Part shown: positions 18,881 through 28,094 of the stretch, piece after piece
Layout: every line of letters starts with the position of its first letter
Position numbering within the stretch: the stretch's first letter is position 1
Origin: Thalassospira mesophila
GTDB lineage: Bacteria > Pseudomonadota > Alphaproteobacteria > Rhodospirillales > Thalassospiraceae
Length of the DNA stretch: 64,000 bases
NCBI RefSeq assembly: GCF_002115755.1
Contig: NZ_JFKA01000005.1
Location: 124,001-188,000, forward strand
Direction: 5' to 3'
Made by a program: the position numbers and the translations under genes
Notes under the pieces: model-generated
The model's database searches: none
The model's input: only the letters and a program-made list of their open reading frames with translations
Told to the model about the DNA's origin: nothing

Positions 18881-19300
18881 ATGAACGACGTTAGTGATGA
18901 CGCCTTTGATCGTGACGAATTGCTGCAGATGACGGTTGATATCGTTTCTGCTTATGTCAGCAATAATGCGCTTGCGGCAACTCAGCTTCCAGAATTGATC
19001 ACCTCGACATTCAAATCGCTTGATGAATTACGTGGTGTGGAAGAAGTGGAAGAAGAAGAACCACTTAAGCCAGCCGTTCCGATCAAAAAATCGATTGGTG
19101 ATGATTATATTATTTGTCTTGAAGATGGCAAAAAGCTGAAAATGCTCAAACGTCATCTTCGTACCACTTATGGTATGACGCCGGAAGAATACCGCGCCAA
19201 ATGGGGTCTTGCTGCTGACTATCCCATGGTCGCGCCGAACTATGCCAAACAACGTTCGCAATTTGCCAAAAAAATTGGCCTCGGCCGCAAAGCCGAGTAA
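18881..19300 (+). CDS. mucR: MucR/Ros-family transcriptional regulator
   Basis: DNA-binding regulator of 139 residues. N-terminal acidic oligomerisation half (DDAFDRDELLQMTVDIVSAY), a linker rich in glutamate, then the Ros-type DNA-binding core with CLEDGKKLKMLKRHL and MTPEEYRAKWGL. Of the Ros zinc ligands Cys-Cys-His-His, the second Cys is Asp and the last His appears to be Tyr, so it probably folds with weak or no zinc, as reported for some rhizobial homologues. MucR proteins act as global, H-NS-like silencers on AT-rich DNA. ATG 18881 is chosen over an earlier frame extension for similarity. A terminator follows. Confidence 0.92.
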   Translation: MNDVSDDAFDRDELLQMTVDIVSAYVSNNALAATQLPELITSTFKSLDELRGVEEVEEEEPLKPAVPIKKSIGDDYIICLEDGKKLKMLKRHLRTTYGMTPEEYRAKWGLAADYPMVAPNYAKQRSQFAKKIGLGRKAE

Positions 19301-19333
19301 ACGACGCGCCCCGCGCTGCGTCAGTTCCAAATA

Positions 19334-19367
19334 AAAAAGGTGCCCCTATAATTGGAGGCACCTTTTT
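19334..19367 (+). terminator. Rho-independent terminator of mucR
   Basis: AAAAAGGTGCC and GGCACCTTTTT form an 11-bp stem around a 12-nt loop, ending in a T run, 34 bp past the mucR stop. Confidence 0.9.
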
Positions 19368-19522
19368 ATTTTGATTATCATCAACATGCTCATCAATTTT
19401 CCACCACGTTTGCGAGCATAGGGATGCTTACTTTATTTCACATCCCGGTATTACTTCAACACATGACAAAGATGCCTTCGTAACGTTGCCTCGCGTGCTG
19501 TGATGGTTTACCAGAGTGCGAC

Positions 19523-19555
19523 AAAAAAAGGCCCGGCACATTGCTGCACCGGGCC
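19523..19555 (-). terminator. Rho-independent terminator of the liv operon
   Basis: On the minus strand GGCCCGG pairs with CCGGGCC, extended by weaker pairs, and is followed by seven T residues (complement of 19523-19529). It lies 21 bp past the livJ stop. Confidence 0.92.
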
Positions 19556-19575
19556 ACTCGATAAAAAGTCAGGAC

Positions 19576-20685
19576 TTATTTGTCAGCGTAATCGTAGCTG
19601 CCATTTTCCCATTTGTAGAAAACGTAACCAGGTGCGGCAACATCGCCCTTGGAGTCGAACGAGATCGAGCCCAGAACGGTGTCAAAGCTGTCGCCACTTT
19701 TGAGTTCTTTGGTGACGGCATCAAAGTCGGTTGAACCGGCTTTGGTAACAGCCTGCGCCCAAGCCTGGATCGCGCCATAGGTGTAAAGGGTGTAACCTTC
19801 CGGCTTGTAACCTTTACCTTCAAAGTATTTAACCAGGTCTGCGTTGCGCGGATCTTTTTCAAGGGCCGGACCGGCGGTGAACAAGGTGCCTGCACCGGCA
19901 TCGCCCGTGATCGACCAATATTCAAGCGAGTTCAGCGCATCGCCGGAAATTGCCTGGGTTTCGAGGCCCTGGCCGCGCATCTGACGCACGATCAGGCCGA
20001 GTTCGGTGTGATACCCACCGTAATACAGCACATCGATGTTTTCAGACTTCATCTTGGTAACCAGGGCGGAATAATCTTTTTCGCCCGGGGTGATGGCTTC
20101 ATACATCACTTCCTTAACGCCGGCAGCGTTGAGGTTTTTCTTGGTTTCGTCAGCGAGGCCTTTTGAATAGGCCTGTTTGTCGTGAACGATGGCAATACGC
20201 TTGTCGCCATAATGTTCAGCAAGATATTTACCGGCAACTTCACCCTGCTGGTCATCACGGCCGCAAACGCGGAACACGTTGTCCAGGCCACGGTCGGTCA
20301 ATTGCGGGTTGGTCGAAGCCGGGGAAATCTGAATGATGCCTTCTTCGTTGTACACTTCAGAAGCCGGGATCGAAGAACCCGAACAGAAGTGACCGGCAAC
20401 AAGAGCAACATCCTTGCTGACCAACTGGTTGGCAACCGCAACGGCCTGCTTGGGATCACAAGCATCATCGCCAATTTCCAGAACCAGCTTTTCACCGTTC
20501 ACACCACCAGCAGCGTTGAGGTCTTCAACCGCTTTGGAGGCACCCTGACGCATCTGCTCACCAAAAGCAGCATAAGGACCGGTCATCGGACCAACAGTCG
20601 CAATGGTAATGTCAGCCTTTGCTGCCCCCATCGACAGGACAAGCGCCGATACAGTTGCCAGAAGGCCAAGCTTGGTTTTCGACAT
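19576..20685 (-). CDS. livJ: Branched-chain amino-acid ABC transporter, periplasmic binding protein
   Basis: Captures leucine/isoleucine/valine or related amino acids in the periplasm and delivers them to LivHM. 369 residues: Sec signal peptide (MSKTKLGLLATVSALVLSMG, cleavage near AKA|D), then the Leu/Ile/Val-binding fold with ITIATVGPMTGPYAAFG, DDACDPKQAVAVAN (paired cysteines), GHFCSGSSIPAS and a C-terminal YVFYKWENGSY. ATG 20685 starts the signal peptide and has GGGAG upstream. It is the last gene of the leftward operon, 200 bp after the DUF6867-like gene, so it may also be made from a processed or separate transcript to raise its level. Confidence 0.95.
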   Translation of the reverse strand: MSKTKLGLLATVSALVLSMGAAKADITIATVGPMTGPYAAFGEQMRQGASKAVEDLNAAGGVNGEKLVLEIGDDACDPKQAVAVANQLVSKDVALVAGHFCSGSSIPASEVYNEEGIIQISPASTNPQLTDRGLDNVFRVCGRDDQQGEVAGKYLAEHYGDKRIAIVHDKQAYSKGLADETKKNLNAAGVKEVMYEAITPGEKDYSALVTKMKSENIDVLYYGGYHTELGLIVRQMRGQGLETQAISGDALNSLEYWSITGDAGAGTLFTAGPALEKDPRNADLVKYFEGKGYKPEGYTLYTYGAIQAWAQAVTKAGSTDFDAVTKELKSGDSFDTVLGSISFDSKGDVAAPGYVFYKWENGSYDYADK

Positions 20686-20885
20686 AAGAGAAGTCTCCCT
20701 GTTCCAAAGGTTGGTTCCGACACCATGCCAGAACCATCTTTTAGGACCCGAAACCGGCCTGGTTTTTTCCCCATTTACCGGTTTCCGCTCCTCGTACTCT
20801 AGCATCCCGTTTCGGGTGTGCAATAGTACAAATCCGTGCTTCGCCAACAAATTAGCTGCAACGCAGCATTGGCAAAGCAATACCG

Positions 20886-21236
20886 TTATTCCACCCCTTC
20901 GCGCGAACGATAGGCAAACGGGCCCACACGCTCATACAACCACGGATACTGTGACAGCATCTTGTTCACCCGGACAATCCGGAATGAAACCATGGCGATT
21001 GCGAACAAAATAACCGTATCAAAAATGAATCCCGACAAAGAAAGAAGCTCGCCGTTAAACAGGGCAAACCCCAAGAACCGGTCCGTTAACCCTAGCAAAA
21101 TGGCATAGGGTAACATCTGGCTCATCGGGCGCCAGGTATTGGCGACCGCCTGCCCGGTCATCATTGCGCAAAACCCCATCAAAATGATGGTAATGCCAAT
21201 GGTCACACTGATGCTGGTGCCTGTAATTGCTTCCAT
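20886..21236 (-). CDS. Small membrane protein of the liv operon (DUF6867-like)
   Basis: 116 residues with three predicted membrane helices (about 10-32, 42-62, 67-90) and a polar C-terminal tail with YPWLYERVGPFAYRSREG. I recall similarly placed short proteins (DUF6867) between the ATPase and binding-protein genes of alphaproteobacterial liv operons, but the family name is from memory. It starts 12 bp after the livF stop, so it is co-transcribed. No function is established; an accessory or stabilising subunit of the LivHM transporter is only an inference from position. Confidence 0.8.
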   Translation of the reverse strand: MEAITGTSISVTIGITIILMGFCAMMTGQAVANTWRPMSQMLPYAILLGLTDRFLGFALFNGELLSLSGFIFDTVILFAIAMVSFRIVRVNKMLSQYPWLYERVGPFAYRSREGVE

Positions 21237-21247
21237 AACGCGATCTC

Positions 21248-21964
21248 CTAATGTCCGCCTTCAAGATACGCAGCGCGCACTTCAGGGTTTGCCAGCAATT
21301 CAGCCCCGCCGCCCGACATGGTAATGTTACCATTGACCATAACGTAACCACGGTGTGCCAGCTTCAACGCATGGAATGCATTTTGCTCAACCAGGAACAC
21401 AGTAACCTTGTTTTCCTTGTTGATTTTCTTGATGGTTTCAAAAATCTGCTTCACCACCAACGGTGCCAGCCCAAGGGATGGTTCATCAAGCAGCAACAGG
21501 CGCGGACGGCCCATAAGGGCACGGCCAATCGCCAGCATTTGTTGTTCCCCGCCTGACATGGTACCGGCCCGCTGGGTGATGCGTTCTTTCAGGCGCGGAA
21601 ACAAATCGAAAACCATTTCCAGGTCTGAATCGAAATGTTTGGGATCCTGGGTACAGGCCCCCATCTGCAGATTTTCAAAAACTGACATCCGCGGAAAAAT
21701 ACGCCGCCCTTCCGGGGATTGCTGAATGCCCAACCGGCAAATATCGTGGGTTGGCATTCGGCTGATGTCCGTGCCTTCAAACAAAATACGGCCTTTGGAT
21801 ACCTGCGGTGCCCCGCAACACGTCATCAAAAGGGTCGTTTTACCGGCACCGTTGGCGCCGATCAGGGTAACAATTTCCCCTTCATTAACTTCCATATCAA
21901 TGCCCTTGAGGGCTTCGATATTACCGTAGAAGGTATGAACACCTTCAATCTTCAACATGGCCAT
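21248..21964 (-). CDS. livF: Branched-chain amino-acid ABC transporter ATPase LivF
   Basis: One of the two cytoplasmic ATPases. 238 residues with Walker A GANGAGKTT, the GRRIFPRMSVFENL Q-loop region, signature MSGGEQQ, Walker B RLLLLDEPSLGLAP and the switch histidine region VEQNA. ATG 21964 has GGGAG about 8 nt upstream; a second ATG two codons later is possible. It follows livG after 13 bp. Confidence 0.95.
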   Translation of the reverse strand: MAMLKIEGVHTFYGNIEALKGIDMEVNEGEIVTLIGANGAGKTTLLMTCCGAPQVSKGRILFEGTDISRMPTHDICRLGIQQSPEGRRIFPRMSVFENLQMGACTQDPKHFDSDLEMVFDLFPRLKERITQRAGTMSGGEQQMLAIGRALMGRPRLLLLDEPSLGLAPLVVKQIFETIKKINKENKVTVFLVEQNAFHALKLAHRGYVMVNGNITMSGGGAELLANPEVRAAYLEGGH

Positions 21965-21977
21965 ATCGACGTCTCCC

Positions 21978-22832
21978 TCACTGTGCCTTTGGGTCAAGAT
22001 GAAGATCCTGGGCAACTTCCGGCGGAAGTTCATCGTCTTCTTCTTCACCCAGATAGGCACGGATCACCGCGGGGTCGTTTTTGACCGCCTCGGGGTTGCC
22101 ATCGGCAATTTTCTTGCCGTAATCAAGCACAATGACATGATCGGAAATTTGCATTACCACGCTCATATCATGCTCGATCAGCAACAGACCAATGCCCTGC
22201 TCGTCCCGAATACTTTGCAACAACAAGTTCAATTCCGCAGATTCACGCGGGTTCAAACCAGCTGCCGGTTCATCAAGGCACAAAAGCGAAGGTTCGACGC
22301 ACATGGCCCGGGCAATTTCCAAACGCCGCTGGTTGCCATAGGCAAGATTGCCCGCGTCCCAGTCGGCAAATTCGTAAAGCCCGGTCTTGTTCAGCCAGAA
22401 TTTCGCCCGTTCCAGTGCTTCTTTTTCCGCATTGGCGTAACGTTTCAGGTTGAAAAGACCTGCCAGTGAAAACAGCGATGCGTCCATCAGGCGGTTATGC
22501 TGGGCCACCACAAGGTTTTCCAGAACCGTCATGCCGGTAAACAGTCGAATATTCTGGAAAGTCCGGGCGACACCATTGTTTCGCGAAATGCGAAAACCTT
22601 CGGTGCGTTCAAGCAAACGCGGACCATCATTGGCATTTAACGTTAACCGGCCCTCTGTCGGGACGTAAAACCCGGTCAGGCAGTTAAACACCGTGGTTTT
22701 ACCAGCCCCGTTCGGGCCGATAATTGCCGTGATTTCGCGCTTTCTGGCCGTAAAGGACAAATCGTCAATTGCGACCAGCCCGCCAAAACGCATTGTCAGA
22801 TGTTCGACTTCAAGCAATTTGTTGTCGGTCAT
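21978..22832 (-). CDS. livG: Branched-chain amino-acid ABC transporter ATPase LivG
   Basis: Second ATPase of the transporter, 284 residues. Walker [10 protein letters not shown], signature [15 protein letters not shown] (the usual LSGGQ is replaced by LAYGNQ, normal for LivG), Walker [14 protein letters not shown] and IEHDMSVV. The C-terminus is extended by an acidic tail ([16 protein letters not shown]) beyond the usual LivG end. The ATG overlaps the livM stop in an ATGA junction. Confidence 0.95.
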   Translation of the reverse strand: MTDNKLLEVEHLTMRFGGLVAIDDLSFTARKREITAIIGPNGAGKTTVFNCLTGFYVPTEGRLTLNANDGPRLLERTEGFRISRNNGVARTFQNIRLFTGMTVLENLVVAQHNRLMDASLFSLAGLFNLKRYANAEKEALERAKFWLNKTGLYEFADWDAGNLAYGNQRRLEIARAMCVEPSLLCLDEPAAGLNPRESAELNLLLQSIRDEQGIGLLLIEHDMSVVMQISDHVIVLDYGKKIADGNPEAVKNDPAVIRAYLGEEEDDELPPEVAQDLHLDPKAQ

Positions 22833-24352
22833 GGTTTTTCTCCGGCAACTTTTTCTTTCTTGCTCATCCCCAGCAAGATTGTCGGATCACGGAAAGACAA
22901 AAGACCACGCGGACGCCACAACATGATGGCAACCATCCCTGCCCCGAAAATCAGCATGCGATATTCAGCCAGTTCGCGGAACATTTCCGGGAAACCGATC
23001 ATGACAATCGCCGCCAGAACCACACCGATCTGGCTCCCCATACCGCCCATAACGACGATGGCCAGAATTACAGCCGATTCAAGAAAGGTAAAGCTTTCCG
23101 GGCTGATAAAACCCTGACGGGTGGCAAAAAATGCCCCGGCAAACCCGCCAAACATTGCGCCGATGGCAAACGCCGACAGCTTGGTGTTGGTCGGGTTGAT
23201 CCCCAGCGAGCGGCAGGCGATTTCGTCTTCGCGCAAGGCTTCCCATGCCCGCCCGATCGGCAGTTTCCGCAAACGCATGGTGACAAAGTTGGTGACCAGC
23301 GCCAGAATCAGGATCAGGTAATACAGGAAGATCAAACGGTGCATTGACGAATATTCAATGCCAAACAAATCGGAAAACCGCGTAACGCCTTCCGGTACCC
23401 GGCGCGAAAAATCGGCCAGTCCAAAAAACGAAGGCCGTTCGATCGAGGCAATACCGTCAGGACCACCGGTAAGATTGTACCAGTTGATCAGAATTACCCG
23501 AACGATTTCGCCAAAGCCCAGCGTCACGATGGCAAGATAATCGCCGCGCAAGCGCAAAACCGGAAAACCAAGCATGATGCCAAAACTGGCCGAGAACAAA
23601 CCGGCCATCGGCAGGCACAGCCAGAAGCTGAGACCGAAATGCTGGGACAATAACGCATAGGAATAGGCACCAACCGCATAGAAGGCGACATATCCAAGGT
23701 CGAGCAAGCCTGCAAGACCCACCACGATATTAAGGCCCCAGCCCAGCATGATGTAAATCATCACCAAAGTTGCAAGGTCGATCGCAGAGCGGTTTTCACC
23801 AAAAATCAGCGGGAAAATAATGAAGAACGCAATCCCGAACATACCGATTTTTTTGGTGTTGGTCCGGTAAACAACCTGCAATTTGGCCGAGATTTTTTTG
23901 GTGTCGTCTTCTTCACCGGTCGGGCGGCCTTTGGATGCCGAAAAATAGGCAATGGCAAAGACAACCGCGATCAGACAGATGAAAAAGATCGCCCGGCCAA
24001 CGCTTTGTGTTGCCATATCAAAGGTAACAGGCGACACCCAGCGATCATCAAGATCACGGAAGCGAACGAACATTTCGAACACCATCAGGGCCGAAATGAC
24101 GATCAAAATGGCTTGCAGCAACCGGGACAAATGTTCACGGCGCACAATCAGGGCAAGGCGACCCACAACCGTGGCGCAAATCGCAATCAGGACCAGATCC
24201 CAGCGCAGCGCCAGTTCAAGGCCGGTCGGGCGGTCAACGGTTTCGACACCCAGGATCATGACAGACATCATGACGGCCAGCACCGCAAAGAACGCCAGTT
24301 CCTTAACGATTTCGCCCGGTGTCAGGCGTGAAGATGTAAGTAAAGACGACAT
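22829..24352 (-). CDS. livM: Branched-chain amino-acid ABC permease LivM
   Basis: Membrane permease of 507 residues. The first 150 or so residues hold additional hydrophobic segments before a cytoplasmic loop ([13 protein letters not shown]), as in other large LivM proteins; the conserved permease core runs from [20 protein letters not shown] through [14 protein letters not shown] and [17 protein letters not shown] (the ATPase-coupling EAA-like loop). The ATG at 24352 overlaps the livH stop by one base (TGATG); an upstream in-frame start would run inside livH. Confidence 0.94.
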   Translation of the reverse strand: MSSLLTSSRLTPGEIVKELAFFAVLAVMMSVMILGVETVDRPTGLELALRWDLVLIAICATVVGRLALIVRREHLSRLLQAILIVISALMVFEMFVRFRDLDDRWVSPVTFDMATQSVGRAIFFICLIAVVFAIAYFSASKGRPTGEEDDTKKISAKLQVVYRTNTKKIGMFGIAFFIIFPLIFGENRSAIDLATLVMIYIMLGWGLNIVVGLAGLLDLGYVAFYAVGAYSYALLSQHFGLSFWLCLPMAGLFSASFGIMLGFPVLRLRGDYLAIVTLGFGEIVRVILINWYNLTGGPDGIASIERPSFFGLADFSRRVPEGVTRFSDLFGIEYSSMHRLIFLYYLILILALVTNFVTMRLRKLPIGRAWEALREDEIACRSLGINPTNTKLSAFAIGAMFGGFAGAFFATRQGFISPESFTFLESAVILAIVVMGGMGSQIGVVLAAIVMIGFPEMFRELAEYRMLIFGAGMVAIMLWRPRGLLSFRDPTILLGMSKKEKVAGEKP

Positions 24353-25275
24353 CAGACTTTCTCCACCTCCGGCTTGCCCAGAAGGCCCCACGGGCGGAAG
24401 ATAAGCACCAGAACCAGAATGCCGAATGTTGCGACATCCTTGTATTCAATGGTGAGGTATCCCGACCAGAAGGATTCAATCAGGCCAATAAGCAACCCGC
24501 CAAGCATGGCACCTGGCAGCGACCCGATACCGCCAAGAACAGCAGCGGTGAAGGCTTTCACCCCGGCCAGAAAGCCGATATAAAAGTCAATAACGCCGTA
24601 ATACAATGTCACCATCATCCCGGCGACAGAGGCAAGGGCAGCACCCATGACAAAGGTCGTCGAAATGGTGCGGTCCACATTAATGCCGAGCAAGCCGGCC
24701 ATCGTGCGGTCCTGTTCGCAGGCGCGCTGGGCGCGACCAAGGGATGTTTTGGCGATCAATGTCGAAAACACCACCATCAGAACAAATGTCAGAACAATGA
24801 TAACGATCTGCATATAGCTAAGCTGAACGTCAAAGTTCGCACTTTCCATCAGCGTGATGCCACCCTTGATCAGCGGTTGCATCGGTTTGACGCGCGCACC
24901 CTGTGCAATTTGCACAAAATTTTGCAAAAACACTGACATGCCAATGGCCGAAATCAGCGCCGCCAAACGAAACGACCCGCGCAAGGGACGATAGGCAATG
25001 CGTTCAACGCCCCAGCCATAAACCGACGTCATGACCATTGAGACGACCAGCATCAAAAGAAGTGTTAACGGCAGAATGCCGCTAATTCCCGCCGCCTGAC
25101 AAATCAGGAACGTAATCAGGGAATGAAAGGCGCCCAGCATGTAAATTTCGCCGTGCGCGAAGTTGATCATGCCAATGATGCCATAGACCATTGTGTAACC
25201 GATCGCGATGAGGCCATAAATGGCGCCAAGCGTCAGTCCATTGATCAATTGTTGTAAAAAATAAGCCCAATCCAT
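24352..25275 (-). CDS. livH: Branched-chain amino-acid ABC permease LivH
   Basis: Partner permease of 307 residues with about eight membrane helices. It begins [20 protein letters not shown], has [17 protein letters not shown], the coupling loop [22 protein letters not shown] and the conserved [21 protein letters not shown]. It is the first gene of the leftward livHMGF-DUF6867-livJ operon, with a 350-bp upstream gap that should hold the promoter. Confidence 0.95.
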   Translation of the reverse strand: MDWAYFLQQLINGLTLGAIYGLIAIGYTMVYGIIGMINFAHGEIYMLGAFHSLITFLICQAAGISGILPLTLLLMLVVSMVMTSVYGWGVERIAYRPLRGSFRLAALISAIGMSVFLQNFVQIAQGARVKPMQPLIKGGITLMESANFDVQLSYMQIVIIVLTFVLMVVFSTLIAKTSLGRAQRACEQDRTMAGLLGINVDRTISTTFVMGAALASVAGMMVTLYYGVIDFYIGFLAGVKAFTAAVLGGIGSLPGAMLGGLLIGLIESFWSGYLTIEYKDVATFGILVLVLIFRPWGLLGKPEVEKV

Positions 25276-25631
25276 TGCTCAACCTTAGATTTGGCACAGA
25301 CAAACGCCGTCCTCGACAGCAAGGCTGAAGGCAAAGAACAAGGATATACAAATGTTGTTGGGTATAAACCCATCTCCCCATTGCCCCCTCGCAAACCTCC
25401 GCAGCCTCCGTCTTTTTGTTATCGGGGTATCCCCGCTTTTAAGTTTCCGAACGCGATCATTCTTATGTGATTCTATGTTCGAAAACGCGATTTACGGTTG
25501 GAACCTTAGACACATGTGGTCAAAGGCTGCAAGCGTGTTTGAAAAATTGGTTGAATCTCCCGTTTTCCCACCCTTGGATAGAATTTTTTACCATAATGGG
25601 CAAACAACCAACCGCTTCAATATTGTATATT
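25276..25631. promoter_or_regulatory. Upstream region of the liv operon
   Basis: About 355 bp without a credible gene. AACGCGAT occurs twice (25450-25457 and 25484-25491) as a 34-bp-spaced direct repeat. No clear -35/-10 pair was found by eye. The liv promoter and any amino-acid-responsive operator should lie here. Confidence 0.35.
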
Positions 25632-25823
25632 TTATCCCTTATTCAGAACGTATTCAAGTTTTTGTACCGCAACGCGCTTTAACTGCTCTGGATTGCGCGA
25701 AACAGGCCCGGCAACGGTAACCTCCTGCCCGGTAGCAGAATCGATGGCCGTGCAGCGCAGATATTGCCCTACCTGCTTGAATTCTATATAAATTTCACGT
25801 CCCTTGGATGAAGCAGGTGCCAT
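25632..25823 (-). CDS. Small conserved protein (DUF6898-like)
   Basis: 63 residues, MAPASSKGREIYIEFKQVGQ at the start, followed by YLRCTAIDSATGQEVTVAGP and a C-terminal helix LKRVAVQKLEYVL. It looks like a compact beta-sheet unit followed by one helix, with no signal or membrane segment. I recall similar short proteins (DUF6898) in alphaproteobacteria, with low certainty about the number. It is on the same strand as liv but 356 bp upstream of livH, and lies between livH and the valine-degradation genes. Function unknown. Confidence 0.72.
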   Translation of the reverse strand: MAPASSKGREIYIEFKQVGQYLRCTAIDSATGQEVTVAGPVSRNPEQLKRVAVQKLEYVLNKG

Positions 25824-25918
25824 GTTTGATCCCGGATCTTATTTTAGACTGCAGCACAAAGCATAAGTATAACTTGGTATAAGGACAAGAATACTACCAA
25901 ATGGTCCGAATCTGGACA

Positions 25919-25951
25919 TAAAAAATGCGGAGGATCGAAATCCCCCGCATT
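25919..25951 (-). terminator. Rho-independent terminator after mmsB
   Basis: On the minus strand AATGCGGGGGAT and ATCCTCCGCATT pair over 12 bp with one mismatch around a TTCG tetraloop, followed by a T run. It lies 53 bp past the mmsB stop. Confidence 0.9.
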
Positions 25952-26004
25952 GTCCCAGTGAATTATGCTGTCAAACAGCAAAACCGGCCTGAGTGCCGAT
26001 CATT

Positions 26005-26892
26005 TCACTCGCCATCCAGCATTTTCACAATGGCCGAAAAATCGCGTCCGCCATTGCCGCCTGCGCTATACATCGCATACAGGCTTTCGGCCAGCGCGCC
26101 CATCGGCGTGGTGGCATTGGCCCCGGCGGCGGCCTGCTGGGCCAGCTTCAAATCCTTCAACATCATATCAACCGCAAAGCCTGCCTGATAATCACGATTG
26201 GCCGGGGATGCCGGCACCGGGCCAGGAACCGGGCAATAACTGGTCAGCGACCAGCACTGGCCAGATGCTTTCGACGAAATATCGAACAGTTTCTGGGCAT
26301 CCACCCCCAGGCGCTTTGCCAGCATAAAGGCCTCGGAAACCGCAATCATGCTGACACCCAGGATCATGTTGTTGCAAATCTTGGCCGCCTGCCCGGCACC
26401 GTTATCCCCGGCATGAATAATATTGCTGCCCATTGCTTGCAAAATCGGTTCGGCCGATGCAAAGGCATCTTCGCTGCCGCCCACCATAAAGGTCAGGGTT
26501 CCCGCGGTTGCCCCGCCAACACCGCCCGAAATCGGCGCATCCACCGGGCGCATGCCCCGTGCCTTTGCCAGTTCGGCGGCCTTGCGCGCGGCATCAACAT
26601 CAATGGTGGAACTGTCAATCACCAGGGTATTGGGCGCAGCATGGGCCAAAATGCCGTCTGGCCCGTCATACACGGCCAAAACATGTTTGCCTGCGGGCAA
26701 CACCGTCACAATCGCATCGACACCAGTCGCGGCCTCGGCCAGCGAACCTGCCGCTATCCCGCCGATTTCCACCGCCGCTTTTACTGCCTCGGCGGAAAGG
26801 TCGAATACCGTAACTTCATGTCCTGCACGAATAAGGTTGGCCGCCATGGGTCCCCCCATATTGCCCAGTCCGACAAAACCGATCTTTGCCAT
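26005..26892 (-). CDS. mmsB: 3-hydroxyisobutyrate dehydrogenase
   Basis: NAD-dependent oxidation of 3-hydroxyisobutyrate to methylmalonate semialdehyde, late in valine catabolism. 295 residues: Rossmann loop GLGNMGGPMA (8-17), substrate motif DAPISGGVGGATAGTL, and catalytic Lys171 in GAGQAAKICNN. ATG 26892 has GGAG about 9 nt upstream. It is the last gene of a three-gene valine-degradation cluster. The next enzyme, MmsA (methylmalonate-semialdehyde dehydrogenase), is not in the window. Confidence 0.93.
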   Translation of the reverse strand: MAKIGFVGLGNMGGPMAANLIRAGHEVTVFDLSAEAVKAAVEIGGIAAGSLAEAATGVDAIVTVLPAGKHVLAVYDGPDGILAHAAPNTLVIDSSTIDVDAARKAAELAKARGMRPVDAPISGGVGGATAGTLTFMVGGSEDAFASAEPILQAMGSNIIHAGDNGAGQAAKICNNMILGVSMIAVSEAFMLAKRLGVDAQKLFDISSKASGQCWSLTSYCPVPGPVPASPANRDYQAGFAVDMMLKDLKLAQQAAAGANATTPMGALAESLYAMYSAGGNGGRDFSAIVKMLDGE

Positions 26893-26975
26893 TTTTAACG
26901 TCTCCTCTGATGGTCCGGTCACTACCGGTTTTCATTGTGTGATAATTGGCTGTTATTATTGCGGTTGTACCCCCG

Positions 26976-28055
26976 CTAGATGGTCAGTTCCCTGTCATCT
27001 GGCAATGGTGCAAAAAAGGCATCGACATCGCGCGGGTCCACCTGCCCGACATCCCCCTGCGTCCAGCGCGGGTTTTGGTCCTTATCGACGATCACGGCGC
27101 GCACACCTTCGAACAGGTCCGGTTTTTCAACCATGCGCTGGCTCAGCCGAAATTCCATAACCAGATCAGCCGCCAGGTCCAGCATCGCCCCTTCACGTAT
27201 CTGTTTAAAGGTAACGGCGAGTGCCAGTGGCGATTTTGTTTTGATCATTTTCAATGTCTTAACCGAAAAATCCGAAAGTGATTTCTCAAGTGCAATCATT
27301 ACCTCGCCAATATTGTCTGCCCCGAAAATGGCATCAATTTCGTTGCGGTGCCCCGCAACGGGGGCTGGCCCGTGATCGTGCGCATAAGACTTCAGGATAT
27401 TTTCAACCTGATCACACACCGATCGCCGATCATTCCCTGCCGCGCCGAAACCGGTATTGGCCAAGACCTGCTTGATATTTACGATATCACTGCTTTGCGC
27501 GCCATGCGTTGCGATACCGGCATAAAGACAATCAGCCGCGCCCAACCGTGCGCCGGTCAAACCCAGATACATGCCAATTTCACCGGGGCAGCGTGGCAAA
27601 AAATAGCCCCCGCCAACATCGGGAAAAAAGCCAATACCTGTTTCAGGCATGGCAAACATGGTTTTTTCCGTCACCACCCGATAGCGGCCATGAACAGAAA
27701 CACCAACGCCACCGCCCATCGTGATGCCATCTAGCAACGCAATGCAGGGCTTGGGGTATTGCGACATATAGTGGTTAAGCAAATATTCGCGGCGGTAAAA
27801 CGCATCCAGCAATTCGGGTTCGTTATTATTATGCGCGTCATAAAGCCCGCGAATATCCCCCCCGGCGCAAAATGCCTTGCCGCCCGTTCCCTCAATGGTC
27901 AGAACAGAAATGGCGTCGTCTTGCTCCCACAGGCGCATCTGATGATGAATGGCATCGACCATTGGCAATGTCAGGGCGTTCAGGGCTTTGGGCCGATCCA
28001 GATAAATTTCGCCCACCGCACCGTTCACAGCAAATTTAACACCGACATCACTCAT
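26976..28055 (-). CDS. 3-hydroxyisobutyryl-CoA hydrolase-like crotonase
   Basis: 359 residues of the crotonase superfamily, HIBCH branch. Seen are the oxyanion-hole loops GTGGKAFCAGGDIRGLYD and DGITMGGGVGVS, and the HIBCH-type MPETGIGFFPDVGGGYFLPR with a catalytic glutamate. It is about 100 residues longer than simple enoyl-CoA hydratases, which fits HIBCH. Placed between the acyl-CoA dehydrogenase and mmsB, it most likely hydrolyses 3-hydroxyisobutyryl-CoA, avoiding build-up of toxic methacrylyl-CoA. An enoyl-CoA hydratase/isomerase is the alternative reading. Confidence 0.9.
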   Translation of the reverse strand: MSDVGVKFAVNGAVGEIYLDRPKALNALTLPMVDAIHHQMRLWEQDDAISVLTIEGTGGKAFCAGGDIRGLYDAHNNNEPELLDAFYRREYLLNHYMSQYPKPCIALLDGITMGGGVGVSVHGRYRVVTEKTMFAMPETGIGFFPDVGGGYFLPRCPGEIGMYLGLTGARLGAADCLYAGIATHGAQSSDIVNIKQVLANTGFGAAGNDRRSVCDQVENILKSYAHDHGPAPVAGHRNEIDAIFGADNIGEVMIALEKSLSDFSVKTLKMIKTKSPLALAVTFKQIREGAMLDLAADLVMEFRLSQRMVEKPDLFEGVRAVIVDKDQNPRWTQGDVGQVDPRDVDAFFAPLPDDRELTI

Positions 28056-28094
28056 ATTATTGTTCCTGACTTTCGCATCGTGGTTATCACCGGC

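Noticed and set aside
25352-25720. 122-codon rightward frame upstream of liv
   Set aside because: It runs antisense through the 63-residue gene, has no ribosome site, a cysteine- and proline-scattered composition and no domain pattern; treated as intergenic noise.
25993-27160. Long antisense frames (301 and 245 codons) opposite mmsB
   Set aside because: They mirror codon structure of the strongly supported mmsB gene; high GC third positions create open antisense frames.
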